Part shown: in pieces, positions 18,900 to 29,427 of the stretch
Numbering within the stretch: the first letter of the stretch is position 1
How the letters are laid out: the number at the start of each line of letters is the position of its first letter
From: Chrysochromulina parva
Lineage: Eukaryota > Haptophyta > Prymnesiales > Chrysochromulinaceae
Length of the DNA: 48,481 bases
Assembly: GCA_002887195.1 (NCBI GenBank)
Contig: PJAB01000068.1
Span: forward strand, 1-48,481
Direction of reading: 5' to 3'
The notes under the pieces: generated by a model
Database searches by the model: none
The model's input: the letters and a program-made list of their open reading frames with translations, nothing else
Told to the model about the DNA's origin: nothing
Position numbers and translations under genes: made by a program

Positions 18900-19691
18900 C
18901 TATCCGCCCAGCATCCTTCCATCCACCCGTTCAGTGAGCAGCGGCGTCGCACTCGGCGGGGCGAGCGCGTAGCCTGTCACGTCGAGCGGCACCCCGTCCT
19001 TTGGCATTGCACAAAGGAAATCGGCCAGATGGTCGAGCACAACATCGTCCTCGGCTCCCGTGTAGGAGGGCACGGGCAGCGCGTTTGACGGATTGCGCCG
19101 GTAGGTCGCTGGCGTGTCGTCGACGATCAGGCAGCGGCTGAGCGGCCGTCCGCAGTGTGTGGCCAGCCTCTGCAGGCTCTTCGTCACCGTGGTGCGGCCT
19201 GCCTCGCAGGTGATGATCGCCTCGTCGCGCGAGAAGACGCAGCAGAGCGCGTCGCTGAAGCCAGGCTCCACGGCGTTGATGCCTTCGATCATCGTCATCG
19301 CGTAGCTATACGAGGCAGCCGTGAATACTGCGAGGTCAAAGTCTTTGCGAACAGCCTCGAGGAAGTCGGCCAGGCCCGGTCGTAGGCGCGTCTCGGTCGC
19401 AGGCGCGTCTCGGCCGAGAGAGGTGGTGAACGAGGGCTTTCCTCGACGAATTCCGGACGGAGCAGTGTCGAGAAGCGTGCCATCGAGGTCAAGCACGAGC
19501 AGCGGCTTCACACTGTACGGACTTGGAGTTGGCGTGCGAAAGCAGGCAGCAAGAACGGCTGCTTCGCCTTTGCGCTGCCGCCGTTCAGCGGCCAGCTGGC
19601 TGAGCAAGGAGTTATCCTGGCTCCGCCAGTGTGCTGGACAATCGATGCTCGTGGTGGGTGCCGTGATCATCTTGCCGAGCTCGGGCGACAT
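18900..19691 (-). CDS. FCP1/SCP-like HAD phosphatase
   Basis: 263 residues from the ATG at 19691. The FCP1-homology fold is complete: catalytic LLVLDLDGTLLDT (nucleophile D68, acid/base D70), LRPGLADFLEAVRKDFDLAVFTAASYSYA (motif II region with FTA), an insert, then LIVDDTPATYRRNPSNALPVPSYTGAEDD (motif III with the paired Asp) and a terminal helix. It reads DLDGT rather than the DLDET usual in CTD phosphatases, so the substrate may not be the RNA polymerase II tail. The 60-residue N-terminus looks disordered. FCP/SCP proteins dephosphorylate phosphoserine with an aspartyl-phosphate intermediate and Mg2+. There is a small internal repeat (GGCGCGTCTCGG twice, 19384-19412) just before motif II. 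Confidence 0.88.
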   Translation of the reverse strand: MSPELGKMITAPTTSIDCPAHWRSQDNSLLSQLAAERRQRKGEAAVLAACFRTPTPSPYSVKPLLVLDLDGTLLDTAPSGIRRGKPSFTTSLGRDAPATETRLRPGLADFLEAVRKDFDLAVFTAASYSYAMTMIEGINAVEPGFSDALCCVFSRDEAIITCEAGRTTVTKSLQRLATHCGRPLSRCLIVDDTPATYRRNPSNALPVPSYTGAEDDVVLDHLADFLCAMPKDGVPLDVTGYALAPPSATPLLTERVDGRMLGG

Positions 19692-21004
19692 GCTCCAAGA
19701 CGGAAGCGATCGCCGCGAAGCTCGCCTTTCGTGCCGTCTTCAGTGCGCGCTTTCGAAAGGTTGTTTTGAAATTGAATCAGGCTCACGTAAGTCAGACATG
19801 TTGTCGGGGGCACGACCATCCCGCTGTAAACTTCCGCTGTAAACTTGGTCGCGTACAGGTTGGTGATATCAAACTACAGACCGTCAGAGACCAAGAAGTG
19901 TCAGAGACTCTACATATGTACACAAAAGGCAGCCTGGCGGGAGCGCGGGAGCGGCGGCTCATCACGACAAGCGCCGCGGGACCCCGAGCCGCGTAGGAAT
20001 CCTAACTGTTGGGCGTCACGCGCGGCATTCTTGTTACAGATACACACAGGTGGCTGGGGCTCGAAACGTCAAACGACAAAACGCATACAAAACGGCGGCT
20101 ACAACTACTCAACTAGAGGGAGCCCGGCTACATGTAAGCTGAAGTCTTTCCGTGGTTTCTATGGTTTCCGAGAAGATATTCGCGAGGCGCGCGCGCTCCG
20201 CGAAATTGACCGTTCAGTCGTCAGTGCCGCGATCCGAGTTTCAAGTGTACAAAACATCGTAAAACGTAACTCATGAAGTAAAAAATATGCAATAAGGCAG
20301 GCGCCGAAAACCGGCCGCATCTTCGAAGCGCCCGTTTAGGAGGGGACGGCGTCGGTACGCCAAGTCGTGCTCTTGAGCACGCCCACTCGTTTTCCAGAAC
20401 GCGAGCACATCATCAAAAAAAGCCGAGCCCCTCGTAACACATGCGGAGCTACATGTACCACCAAGCGCGAGAACGCCAATCACGCGCACGCCGTGGGCGC
20501 GCCGACTACATGACAAACAAGAGCCGGCGATCAATTTCAGAACGTGCAGTCGATCATCGCGACGTGCAGAGAGGCCGATTTGCCGCGCGTCTTCAAGCCT
20601 TGGGCTACTTTTGAGTGAAAGGAGAGAAAGGAGAGCGGAGTGCAGGTGGATGAAGTCATGGGAACGGGCAACGTGTTCGTCGCGCCCTCGAGATGGTACC
20701 GCGGTTCGGTGTGACGCGTACAGCCGAGCCTTAAAGCGTGTAGGACCGTGGGGGGACGTCGTCGTCGAAGAAACTAGAAAGCGAACGCGGAGAACCGGAG
20801 TGTAATAGTGCTCTGAGTGAAGGCGGTGCGTATCCGCGGTATCCTGGCCTAACCCTAACTGTTTTCTCTAGATACAGCGAATCTTCCGACGCGAGACAGC
20901 GGCCAGACACTGGAAACCATTGGAAACATCGATGTCATGTCGCACAACGGAAATCAGCGGCTTCCTCCAACTCCACGGAGTGGCGATGATTATAGGCGAT
21001 GAGA
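19692..21004. other. Long intergenic region, no gene recognised
   Basis: 1313 nt. It contains a perfect 13-nt tandem repeat CCGCTGTAAACTT at 19821-19833 and 19834-19846, about 130 nt upstream of the phosphatase start. Several short frames show no recognisable content, and no tRNA-like fold was noticed. Confidence 0.4.
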
Positions 21005-21664
21005 CTACTTCCCAAGATCGAGGCTGTTTGTGGCGACGCGGCGAAGGGCGGCCTTCTGAAGAGCAGGACCAAGGCGGCCGCTGGCGATGAGGGGTCGGAG
21101 TCCGGGAGCGGCCTCGTCGACGCCGTCATTGAACCCTCCGATGTATTGACCGCCGACCCAAATGTGAGGAATCGATGTGCGGCCTGTCATGGCGCCAAGC
21201 TCGGCAACGAGAGCAGAGCCATCCTCGCGCGTGTTCCACTCGACGGCCCGAAAGGGCACGCCCTCGCCTTCGAGCGTCTTCTTCGCGGCAAGACTGAAGG
21301 GGCAGTACGTGGCTGAAAAGATGACGACATCGTCCCCAGCGAGGATGGCATCTAGCGTGGTCCGAGTTTTGGCCCGGTCGTAGTCTCCTGCAGCTTTGGT
21401 GGTCACCCAGCGCTTGACGGGATTGTTCACCATCCACATTGGCGCCGGGTGCTCTGTGAGCCATTTGCCCACGCCGTTGTACATCGCGCCAAAGAATCCC
21501 GGGTCCTTTTCCTGCAGATCGACAGCGCGTGCTCTCTGCGACGTGGCTGGCAGCATGACCGCCACCGTCTGGATGGCGGTTCGACGGCTTATGTGGCGAA
21601 GAGCCAGCGCACACGTCGATGGCATGGCCAAGAGCAGGAGCAAGCTCGCCAGAGAACGCGCCAT
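21005..21664 (-). CDS. Glutaredoxin with predicted thylakoid-lumen (Tat) targeting
   Basis: 219 residues from the ATG at 21664. The C-terminal half is a glutaredoxin: DDVVIFSATYCPFSLAAKK with active site C121-P-F-S, then TSIPHIWVGGQYIGGFND, containing the cis-Pro and GG..D glutathione-binding elements. A second active-site Cys is absent, so a monothiol mechanism is expected. The N-terminus reads as three signals: a signal peptide MARSLASLLLLLAMPSTCA (1-19), a short basic stretch LALRHIS, then twin arginine R27-R28 followed by TAIQTVAVMLPATSQ and an ARA-V cleavage-like site near 47. That is the pattern of lumenal proteins in algae with secondary plastids. Residues 50-95 (DPGFFGAMYNG...) form an extra N-terminal block. 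Targeting is inferred. An in-frame extension to 21958 exists but is low complexity. Confidence 0.9.
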   Translation of the reverse strand: MARSLASLLLLLAMPSTCALALRHISRRTAIQTVAVMLPATSQRARAVDLQEKDPGFFGAMYNGVGKWLTEHPAPMWMVNNPVKRWVTTKAAGDYDRAKTRTTLDAILAGDDVVIFSATYCPFSLAAKKTLEGEGVPFRAVEWNTREDGSALVAELGAMTGRTSIPHIWVGGQYIGGFNDGVDEAAPGLRPLIASGRLGPALQKAALRRVATNSLDLGK

Positions 21665-22142
21665 ATCTGCGCCGTATTGAGCACACCGACGGCCTTGAAA
21701 TTGCTGGAGGGGTTTCCGCCTTTCCACAGTGACATTCTCTCTGTGAACGTTCGCGAGACGAAGTCCACGTGTGCGGTGTTTGTCAAAGAGGCGACGCGAC
21801 CCTGTGTCCCCGTGGCCTCGCCGCCCCGCCGCGGCTGCCGCGCGACTATGAGGTGCCATCTTCGACGACTGGGCCGATGAACCCGGCAACTGAACGTGCT
21901 GTCTACACCTTCGCCACCCCCTCCCTCCCCGCCCCCGCCTCAATGCCTCAACGCACACCAGCTGTCGGCAACGCCCACTTAATCACACCCGCATGCATGG
22001 CAGAGGCCCATGTAGGTGCGACGCCCTGGCGACCATCGAACTCTGCTGCGCTGCTGCTGTGCTCTGCCGCTGCCGCCGTGCCGGACACGCTATGAGGAAA
22101 CTCCATCTTCCGTAGATAGGGACAGATGACGCCTTATGGCGA
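21665..22142. other. Intergenic, no gene recognised
   Basis: Upstream region of the glutaredoxin gene (478 nt). Pyrimidine-rich, with many Cys/Ser-type frames but no recognisable product. Confidence 0.4.
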
Positions 22143-22358
22143 ATGATTCTGAAACTTCACTTGGCTGTGGTACTGAGCATTGTCCGCGCGCTTTCCGCTG
22201 GCCGCGGGCCTAGCTACAGAACTGGCCGCGAGCCTGGCTGCGGTTGCCGTCCCTTTGTGGCGCCCTGTGTGACGTCCCTGGGTGGCACCGCTCTGTGCAC
22301 TACCAACAGCCTGTCCGCTGTTGGCGATTTCTCTGTGAGCTTCGATCGAGAGGCCTGA
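22143..22358 (+). CDS. Possible short secreted peptide or first exon
   Basis: A 71-codon frame begins MILKLHLAVVLSIVRALSAG, which looks like a signal peptide, then becomes Cys/Gly/Ser rich without known features. It may be the first exon of a secretory gene whose later parts lie at 22790-23220, or chance. No splice path could be confirmed. Confidence 0.2.
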   Translation: MILKLHLAVVLSIVRALSAGRGPSYRTGREPGCGCRPFVAPCVTSLGGTALCTTNSLSAVGDFSVSFDREA

Positions 22359-22790
22359 CCCTCATCGGAGCCACCGGCGCGTGCATACCTCGCCCGGCAG
22401 CTGCGTTGAGTGGCGGGTGGCGCTAGTGCCCTGATGAGCGTCGCACCTGCGACCACCTTCAGACTAGAGTATCCGAATCGCCCGTGTGCGAGACTGAGGA
22501 CCTCTGAGACCCTCTGAGCTTCGCGCCATCCCACCTGGCTGCTCGGCCTTGTGTGCTCTGCCCTGGCTGGCCTGGCCTGCACCCCATCTGCACGCTATCA
22601 TCAACCTGGGCGGAGAGTCTTCATCCTCTGCTACGGGCTAAACCGGCTGTGCCACATTCACACCCCACGAAGCGCTTGCCATCGGCGAACCTCCAATGTC
22701 CCGCCGGTCTTCCTTTGCGCCCCGACATCTGTCTCACCGAACCCTCGTCCCTCGTCCCTTGGCCTCACTGTGTGCAGGTGACGGTCGTCG

Positions 22791-23220
22791 TTGCCGGCGG
22801 TGTCGCTTTGGCGGTGGCAGCAGGGGCGGCGGTGGAGATCAAGAGGTCGAGAACCAGCGCTCACGAGGGCGCAATCTACAGCTGTACGAGGCGAGGTGCC
22901 CGAGGCGACTCCCTTCTCGCTTGAGCTGCGGCATGAGAGGTTTCGGCAAGGGGCTGGGAGGTTTCGGGCGTTGCTGTGCGACCTGCGCCGCAAGACGGAT
23001 GCGCTCATCGAGTGGCACGTGCCGCGCGGCCCGTAATATGACGGCAGCTACCACCACTTGTTCGACGAGCGGGAGTACGAGCTCCCAGGCGCGGAGGAGC
23101 ACAACACCTCGGCATTAACGACCTTCGAAGCTCTTCTGGTGGATGCTGCGCAGCCCGGTGTTGTCGCACAACGCGAGCCTGGGCATGGTGGTGAGCGGTT
23201 CTCTGCTTTGAGTGAGGTCT
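22791..23220 (+). pseudogene. Possible decayed gene fragment with one in-frame stop
   Basis: From about 22905 the frame reads ATPFSLELRHERFRQGAGRF then ALLCDLRRKTDALIEWHVPRG, meets TAA at 23034-23036, and continues in the same frame as YDGSYHHLFDEREYELPGAE up to a TAG near 23220. Composition on both sides of the stop looks protein-like, while flanks do not. It may be a pseudogene, an exon whose boundary hides the stop, or a sequence error. The family is not recognised. Confidence 0.25.
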
Positions 23221-23600
23221 AGCGGTTCCGTAGTGCGTAGAAAGCTTTATTAGTTCAAGCTAGGCGCGTCTGAGGATGACAATCATGTGTGCTGACAACG
23301 GCTTCGTCCGGCGGGAGGGCATGCGGGAGGGACACACTACCGTACTACAATTGTAATACCGTACTACGGGTAACCAGCCACGAAGCGAGAAGCGTTCAGC
23401 GGGTCGTCACGAACGGCTAACGTAAACCTAAATAGCACACTTTTCGGGATCAAGTTCAAGAGCAAGTGCACTTCGCAGGCCTTTTCGTTTCCCCACAGAG
23501 CAGGGGGCCTACCTGCCGCGAGCTGCGCTGCGCTGCGCACACCCTGGATGGCGCCCTTGATGAGGAATGTAATTGGACTTTGCGCCTTGTGCTCTCGACG
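23221..23600. other. Intergenic
   Basis: 380 nt upstream of the small charged-protein gene. Contains CCGTACTACAATTGTAATACCGTACTACGGG near 23340-23369, a short direct repeat of ACCGTACTAC around an ATTGTAAT core; otherwise nothing seen. Confidence 0.4.
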
Positions 23601-23943
23601 ATGGTAAACGCTGCCGCCGAATACCGTGCTTGAACCCCCTGCTGACTGATGGACGTGATTCGGCACTTGTTTCGCAGCCGACCGGCGCGGGTGGTGGCTC
23701 CAACAAGGCCCAGAAGGCCGTCGTGAATAAGAAGGCCAAGGGCAAGAAGGATGAAGATGAGGACGACGACGAGGTGACTTGCGCTGCGCTCATCTGCACT
23801 CGGCCTCGCTTGGCCTCGCTCGGCCTCGCTGACATGGGTTGGCATGCTTGTGTGCGCAGGGTTCGGTGGCCCAGAAGGAGCAGCTGAAGGCTCGCAAGGC
23901 GGCTGAGGAGGCCATGCGTAAAAAGCTGGCGGGTGGGAAGTAG
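23601..23943 (+). CDS. Small charged protein, three exons (TMA7-like composition)
   Basis: Model: exon 1 is the ATG alone (23601-23603), exon 2 23678-23773, exon 3 23860-23943, all phase 0, giving 60 residues. Exon 2 reads PTGAGGGSNKAQKAVVNKK, then a Lys-rich and acidic run; exon 3 reads GSVAQKEQLKARKAAEEAMR and ends KKLAGGK. Splice sites are CTTGTTTCGCAG, GAG|GTGACT and GTGTGCGCAG. The order 'Gly/Lys head, acidic patch, KEQ..KA..EA helix' recalls the ribosome-associated TMA7 family, but the match is by composition only. A one-codon first exon is unusual, and the true start could lie elsewhere. Intron 2 carries three GGCCTCGCT repeats. Confidence 0.45.
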
Positions 23944-24370
23944 GGCCTCGCAGCCGTCCATGATGGCGCTGCTGTGTTCGCTGTCTTCGAGCGTGGAGAG
24001 CTTGACGTGTGCGTAGGGGTCAATGCAGACTCGCACACACGGTATCGGCCACGCGCCTCTGCTCCATGCACCATGGCCATTTGGCGTGCGGCATGCGGCC
24101 CCATGCAGTCGCAATTCAGTAATGGGTTTCGAGGATTAGAGCCGCCCCGTCCGGGGCGTCGAGGCCTCGCCCTGCGCGCAAGAAAAAAGCCCCTTTAAAC
24201 CACCCACACGGTCTCACACGAGAGAGTGTAGAAGAGAGAGCTTACTACCGGAGACATGCGCTCATGGGACATGGCGCGCTCAGCACACAAGGACACCCGG
24301 CCACGCCTCGCTCCATCTCCAACTCGCACGGCAGCTACGGCAGCTACGTCCATCCGAAGCGGAGGCTCTC
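23944..24370. other. Convergent intergenic region
   Basis: 427 nt between the small-protein gene (+) and the end of CFAP57 (-), expected to hold two 3' UTRs. No gene seen. Confidence 0.5.
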
Positions 24371-27300
24371 TCAGTCCATGGAGGAGGCTGCACGCGGCGG
24401 CCGTTGGACGGGCGTGTGCGCCATCGGCCTGTCCTGGCTGCTCTGCGGCCGTTGGTCGCTCGCCGGCTCACCCTCGACAGCGCCCCGATCGCCTGCGCCC
24501 GTGAGCGAGTGGATATGCTCCCGAAGGCGAAGGATCTCGGCGCGCTGTACGGCCATCTCGCGCATATTGGACTCGAGCGACATGAGGACCTCCGCCGTGC
24601 GCGCGCGCTCGCGTCCCATCGCGCCCGCTGGACCCTTGAGGAGACGACCATGCGATCCCGAGGCGGAGGCAGCGCCGCCTCCGATGGTCATGGGCGGCGG
24701 CAGCGATGAGGAACCCTCGGCCGTCGACGGGCGCAGCAGACCACTGGGTGTGCCAGGACGGCGCGGCAGCCCACCGGCCGATGACGCGCCCGCGCGCCCC
24801 TTCTTCGCATCGGCGTTCTGCAGGTTCTGCAGCTCCATCTGTGCCTTGGCGAGCTCTCCGCGCACCTCGCGCACCTCGCGGCGCAGAGAGTTGCACTCAA
24901 CGATGAGCTTCTCGTTCTCAGCAACCTTCTTGGCCGAGTCGCCCTGTTTCTGGCCCTCAGCGCGGTTGAGACGCCCGCGTAGCGACTCGAGCGCGCGCTC
25001 CATGTAGAGGCGCTGGCTCGCAAACTCCTGAGCGACGCCCTCGTCCTCCTCGTTCGCACCCGAGCCGGCGCCCTCACCCATCTCCCGGTACAGCACCTTG
25101 ACGCCCTCCTTGATCGCGTTCGGGTCGGTCAGGTTGGCGAGCTTCTGCACGTCGCGAGCGAGGAACTGGAGTGCCCTCTCCTTGGACAGCACCTCGCGTC
25201 TCACCTTCTTGAGCTCGCCTTGGAGGGACTCGATCTTGGCCTGGCGCTCGGCGAGGCCGTGCTCGAGGCCCACCGAGGTCTTATAATCTCGCTGCAGCTC
25301 GTCGTCGAGCTCGCGGATCGTCTCGCGCATCTGCATGATCTGCTCGTCGCGAGGCTCGATCTCCTTGGCGAGCTCGCGCAGCTTGTAATCGAGTACGAAC
25401 TTGAACTTCTCGAGCTCCTTGTTCTTGGCCTTGAGCTCGGATAGCCGGCGCTCCTTATCCGCGATGGACTCCTCGCGCTCTTGCACGTCCTTCTTGAGCA
25501 GCGCGATGACCTTCTCACGATCAGCCACGTCGTGACGAAGCCCCTTGATCGTGCTCTCGCGCTCATCCAGCTGTGACTTGAGCTTCGCCATGTCCTGCTG
25601 GAAGTTGGCGAACTTTTTGCGCATGATCGCCTGCTCGCCCTTGATCGTCTGCTTCTCCTCGCGCTCGTGCGTGAGCAGCTTGAACGCCGCCTCCTCCTGC
25701 CTCTCGATGACGGTGTCGTTGTCTCGCTCCTCTTGGGAGAGCATCTCCTCGTACTTGTGGGCGAGGGCCGCCTGCTGCTCCTCGCTCGCAACCAGCTTCT
25801 GATCGGCGGCCGCCTTGATCTCTTCGCGCTCGAGCTTGAGTCGCTCCTCGCGCTCCTGGCCCGCGACGACGAGCGCGTAGATGCGCTCCTCGAGCTCGCA
25901 CTGCATGTCCTCCTTATCCTTGCGGAGGGCCTCCCAGCGCGCCGCCTCGGCAGCCAGCTTGCGCTCATACAGGTGCTCCAGCTCCTCGGCTGCGCGCATG
26001 TGAGCCCCCTCCATGCTCTGGGCCGCCTCGGCCGCCTCGCGCTCGGCCGCCTCGAGGAAGCGCTCGAGCCCCTTGTACCGCTCCGCCGCCTCGTGCAGGG
26101 CCTCCTCGCGTGCCTGGCGCTCGAGGCGTAGCTGCTCCTGGAAGGTCTGCTCGGCTAAATGGGACTGGTACTCGGACTGCAGCTGGATCTCTTTGACCTT
26201 CTGCTCGAGCTCCTCCGCGACAGCCACGCGCTCAAGCAGCTCCGCCTTGGACACAAGCACCGTGTTGTTCTCGGGCGAGGGCCCGTCGCCTCCTTCCTTC
26301 CCCGCGCCACTCCGAAGTGCTCGCTCTCGGAGTGCGGCACCTTCCCCGAGCATCTCCCACATCAGGATGGTGCCGTCCTCGGATGCGGTGAACAGGTGCG
26401 CCTCGTCATGGCTCAAGCGCAGCTGCACGATCGGCGCCAAATGGAGCATCGCGTCATCGGACGGCTCCGACTCGGCGGTGAGGGGCAGCTCATACGAACG
26501 AACGACGCCCGCCTGAGAACCGCAGAGGAGCACGTTATCCGATTTGGAAATGTCGAGCGCCATCAGCTTGCCCAATTCGGTGCGCTTCTCGCAGAGCAGC
26601 GAGCCGCCCGCCAGGCACTTGAGCGCGCCGTCTTGGGCGGCCGTGAAACTGACGAGGGAGGCAATCAGAGGCGGTCAGAGGCGGAACAGAGGCACTCGGA
26701 GCGCCGTCCCGGGCGGTCGCGTACAGTGTCGTCACCCCTTTCACGCGAGCGCCGCACTTGACAGCTTCGTTCTTGGCCACCTTGATGACGTAGTCGGAGC
26801 TCTGCAGCCGCTCCATGATTGGGGCATCCGGCCCCCATTCCCACTCATATACGGCACCGTCCACGCCCGTCGAAGCGAGACCTCGATCACCCTCGCGCCA
26901 CGAGATCGAGCGCACGGCCCCCGAATGCCCCTTGAGCGTGCACAGCTGCTCGGCCGTGTACCTGATGAGTGAGGCACTCAAGCTCAATGAGAGGCAATCA
27001 AGAGGCACTCAAGAGGCACTCACGAGGCACTCACGAGGCACTCACGAGGCACTCACGAGGCACTCAAGAGGCACTCAAGAGGCACTCAGAGGGCGTGAGT
27101 GGCCACTCGGCGGCGCACGTGGAAAAGATGAAGATGTGAGGGCCCGAGACGGCGGCAAAGTACTGGCCGCCTCGCGCGAAGGAGACACATCGGCAGCCCT
27201 TGACCGCGAAGTCGGCGACCAATTGTAGGTCATTCATCAGGATGTTGAAGAGGCGGAGCTTATCAGAGAAGCCGACGAGGATCTGCGAGGGAGGGGATGA

Positions 27301-28676
27301 GGGAGGAGATGAGGGCGGCTACAGAGAGGCGAGCAGGGATGCGAGCAGAGGGGTGATCATGGAGGCCCAGCACGCACTTGGTTGCCCGTCGGGTGCAGAG
27401 AGCACCCGAGCGGCTCGTCCGCAAAGTGCTTCACATGCTCGCAGATGCGCCGCGTGTAGTTCCATACCCGGACAGTTCGGTCGGCGCCGCACGTGACCAG
27501 CAAAGGCTTCTGCACGCAGGTGTCGAGGCCGGTCACCGTGCCGTGATGGAATCCTCCGCCGGCGAGCAGCGTGAAATGGCACTCGTCCGACCCGGACGAG
27601 AGGATGTCGATGTTGGCGATCGGGAAGGTGGCCAGTTGCGAGTTCGCACAGGAGCAGATCAGCATCTCCTCGCTTGGGGAGATCGCGAGGGCGGTGATGT
27701 CGAGGGGCTGTCGGCCGGAGGAGGCGGAGGAGGAGCTCAGAGGTGACGAGGGCGCCCAGCAAACGAACGTGTGCGAGAGCTGGTAAGGGACACGCTCCTC
27801 GTCCTTGGGCCCTTCGAAGATGCAAATGAGGCCAGCCGCCCCCGCGGTGATGAATCCGCGCGCGAACGCGACCACGCACGAGAGCGAGGCGGCACCGGCC
27901 TCACGCGCCGAGGTGATCGTATGCTTCACCTCGCCGCGCTCGAGAAGCTGCACCTCGCCCATGTCAGTGCAGCCGACGACGCGGTCATCACCAGGCAGCC
28001 ACGCGTGGTCAGTGTATACCGGCGGCTCCTTCTTGATCGCAAGGCCAGAGCCTGGCGCTGGCTTGAGCTGGCCGTCGGCGAGGCGCCAGAGCCGGAAGAA
28101 CTTGGCGCCAGTCGTGCAGATCGTCGCGCCCTGGGCGTGCTCGCGTGGGTCGAAGCTAATGCGGCTGATCGCGTACGGCACCGAACTCTTCTGGAACGCG
28201 AGCTGCCGCCCCTTGTCCCACAGCCAGAGTACGAGCTCGCCATTGCCGGTGGCGGCGGCGAGGAGCTTGCTGTCCGACGAGAATGCGGCCGTGATGAACC
28301 GGTCCGCCGTCGAGTCAGCCAGCGGCCCGCCCTGTGGCAGCACCTTGGTCTTCTTCTGCGAAGAGACGTGGTAGATCGAGATCTGCGCCGTCTCGTTACG
28401 CTCGCAGACGGCAAGGTACTTTTTGGAGGGCGAGAGGGCGAGCGCGGTCACATCGCCCTTCTCGCTCGTTCCGTCGCGCACGAAGGCCATCTTGCGCGAC
28501 TCGAGGTTGTACAGCGCGATCGCGCGGCCGACGGGATGCAGGATTGTCGCCTCATCCACGGCGAGCACGTTGTTCTGCACGTCGTTCGAAAGGCCGAAGG
28601 CGTGCAGTGGCGCGAGCACCGGTGCAGCCGGGTTATGGCTCATCGCAGCCGCTGCGGGCGCCGGAGGCTCGGACAT
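24371..28676 (-). CDS. CFAP57: Cilia- and flagella-associated protein 57 (WDR65)
   Basis: Four exons on the minus strand: 27378-28676, 27119-27282, 26725-26961 and 24371-26648, with phases 0, 2, 2, give 1325 residues (human about 1250). The N-terminal half is a double WD40 propeller (LHAFGLSNDVQNNVLAVDE, TALALSPSKKYLAVCER, ITGLDTCVQ-type repeats ending RVWNY, LKGHSGAVRSISW, DGAVYEWEW). The C-terminal half is one long coiled coil with the very conserved blocks IMRKKFANFQQDM, KELEKFKFVLDYKLRELAKE and IEPRDEQIMQMRETI. The order and sequence match CFAP57, which lies at the base of single-headed inner dynein arms and regulates ciliary beat. It shows the organism builds a motile flagellum. Splices were set by homology: SFARGGQYFAAVSGPHIFIF continues into TLKGHSGAVRSI, and VKGVTTL continues into FTAAQDGALK. 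Confidence 0.96.
26649..26724 (-). repeat. CFAP57 intron 3: 5' end copies the start of the next exon
   Basis: 76 nt. The sense strand begins GTACGCGACCGCCCGGGACG and the next exon begins TTTCACGGCCGCCCAAGACG; similarity continues through GGCGC..GAGTGCCT / GGCGCGCTCAAGTGCC. The interior is 10-nt repeats of CCTCTGAYYG type, and the end is CTCTGATTGCCTCCCTCGTC then AG. Confidence 0.8.
26962..27118 (-). repeat. CFAP57 intron 2 with eight 11-nt tandem repeats
   Basis: 157 nt. On the plus strand GAGGCACTCAC/GAGGCACTCAA is repeated about eight times at period 11 (27002-27090). The intron start GTGCGCCGCCGAGTGG resembles the start of the next exon GTACACGGCCGAGCAG; the two would read (T)CAAEW and (T)YTAEQ. 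Confidence 0.85.
27283..27377 (-). repeat. CFAP57 intron 1, CTCCCTCATC-type repeats
   Basis: 95 nt, donor CAA|GTGCGTGC, acceptor CTCCCTCGCAG. The 3' half is built from CTCCCTCATC and CTGCTCGCCTC units of about 10-12 nt. No strong exon copy is seen. Confidence 0.75.
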
Positions 28677-29427
28677 GTAGGACTGATAACTCTTCTGAAC
28701 CTGTCGCGGGCCGGCAAACCGCTCGAAGTGACCAACCCCCTACCCGGGGAAAAACAATTCACGCTGACCATTCACATGAGACGGGGAGGATTCGCTACTC
28801 TCGTTCAGCCGAACGCCCGAATACGGCCGTTTAACGTTTTCCGTTTACATGTAGACCGGCGCCCGCGACGGCGGCCGCACCGCGTCGTACAATTGTAGTA
28901 AGCGTTGTAACCGACGACAGCACGATAAAACACTAAACACGGCGGTTCGGCGCGCCGTCCTCGTCTCCGCAGTTTTTCAAGCAGAGGAGGGCGCATCTCT
29001 TCAAAACTCCACAATAGATAGTGATTAGACCCTCAGACCCGGGTTCCTCGCGACGGCATCCGACCATCAATTGCCGACCATCTGCATTCATCTCTCTGCA
29101 AGTCGGGACTCGGGTCTCGGGATGCTCATCGGATTCGAACATTCGATATCATGGGTAATTCGGCAATTCATCTGCGAGACACACGTCTCAGCATGTTTTC
29201 GGATCGTTCCCGCGAAGTCTTCCGTTCGTGATGAACCAAAACCCAACACTGAGTCAGAGTCCCTATCTCGGCAACACTGCTAGCGACTTGTAGTCAACTT
29301 TTGCTCATATGAGCCGTTGGCCGCGTTTGGCAGTGTCAGCGTCATTTGTCTCTCATCCCGTGCGTGGCCGTGGCCGTGCGGACATCGTTTCCACCATGGG
29401 TTCAAGCGTGTGGCGATGGCATGGCAC
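28677..29427. other. Intergenic; should hold SECIS of the selenoprotein gene
   Basis: 751 nt between the CFAP57 start and the end of the SelU-like gene, both minus strand. The part adjoining 29427 is the 3' UTR of the selenoprotein gene, where a SECIS would be required. By eye I found an ATGA followed by an AAA-containing loop at about 29320-29346, but the stem does not pair in canonical fashion, so no SECIS is claimed. Confidence 0.4.

Noticed and set aside
26962..27118. CRISPR-like array (11-nt repeats)
   Set aside because: No spacers; units are contiguous and sit inside a homology-defined intron.
27771..28898. 375-codon plus-strand frame opposite CFAP57 exon 1
   Set aside because: The minus strand encodes conserved WD40 repeats; this frame is its antisense shadow, rich in Arg/Glu/Leu.
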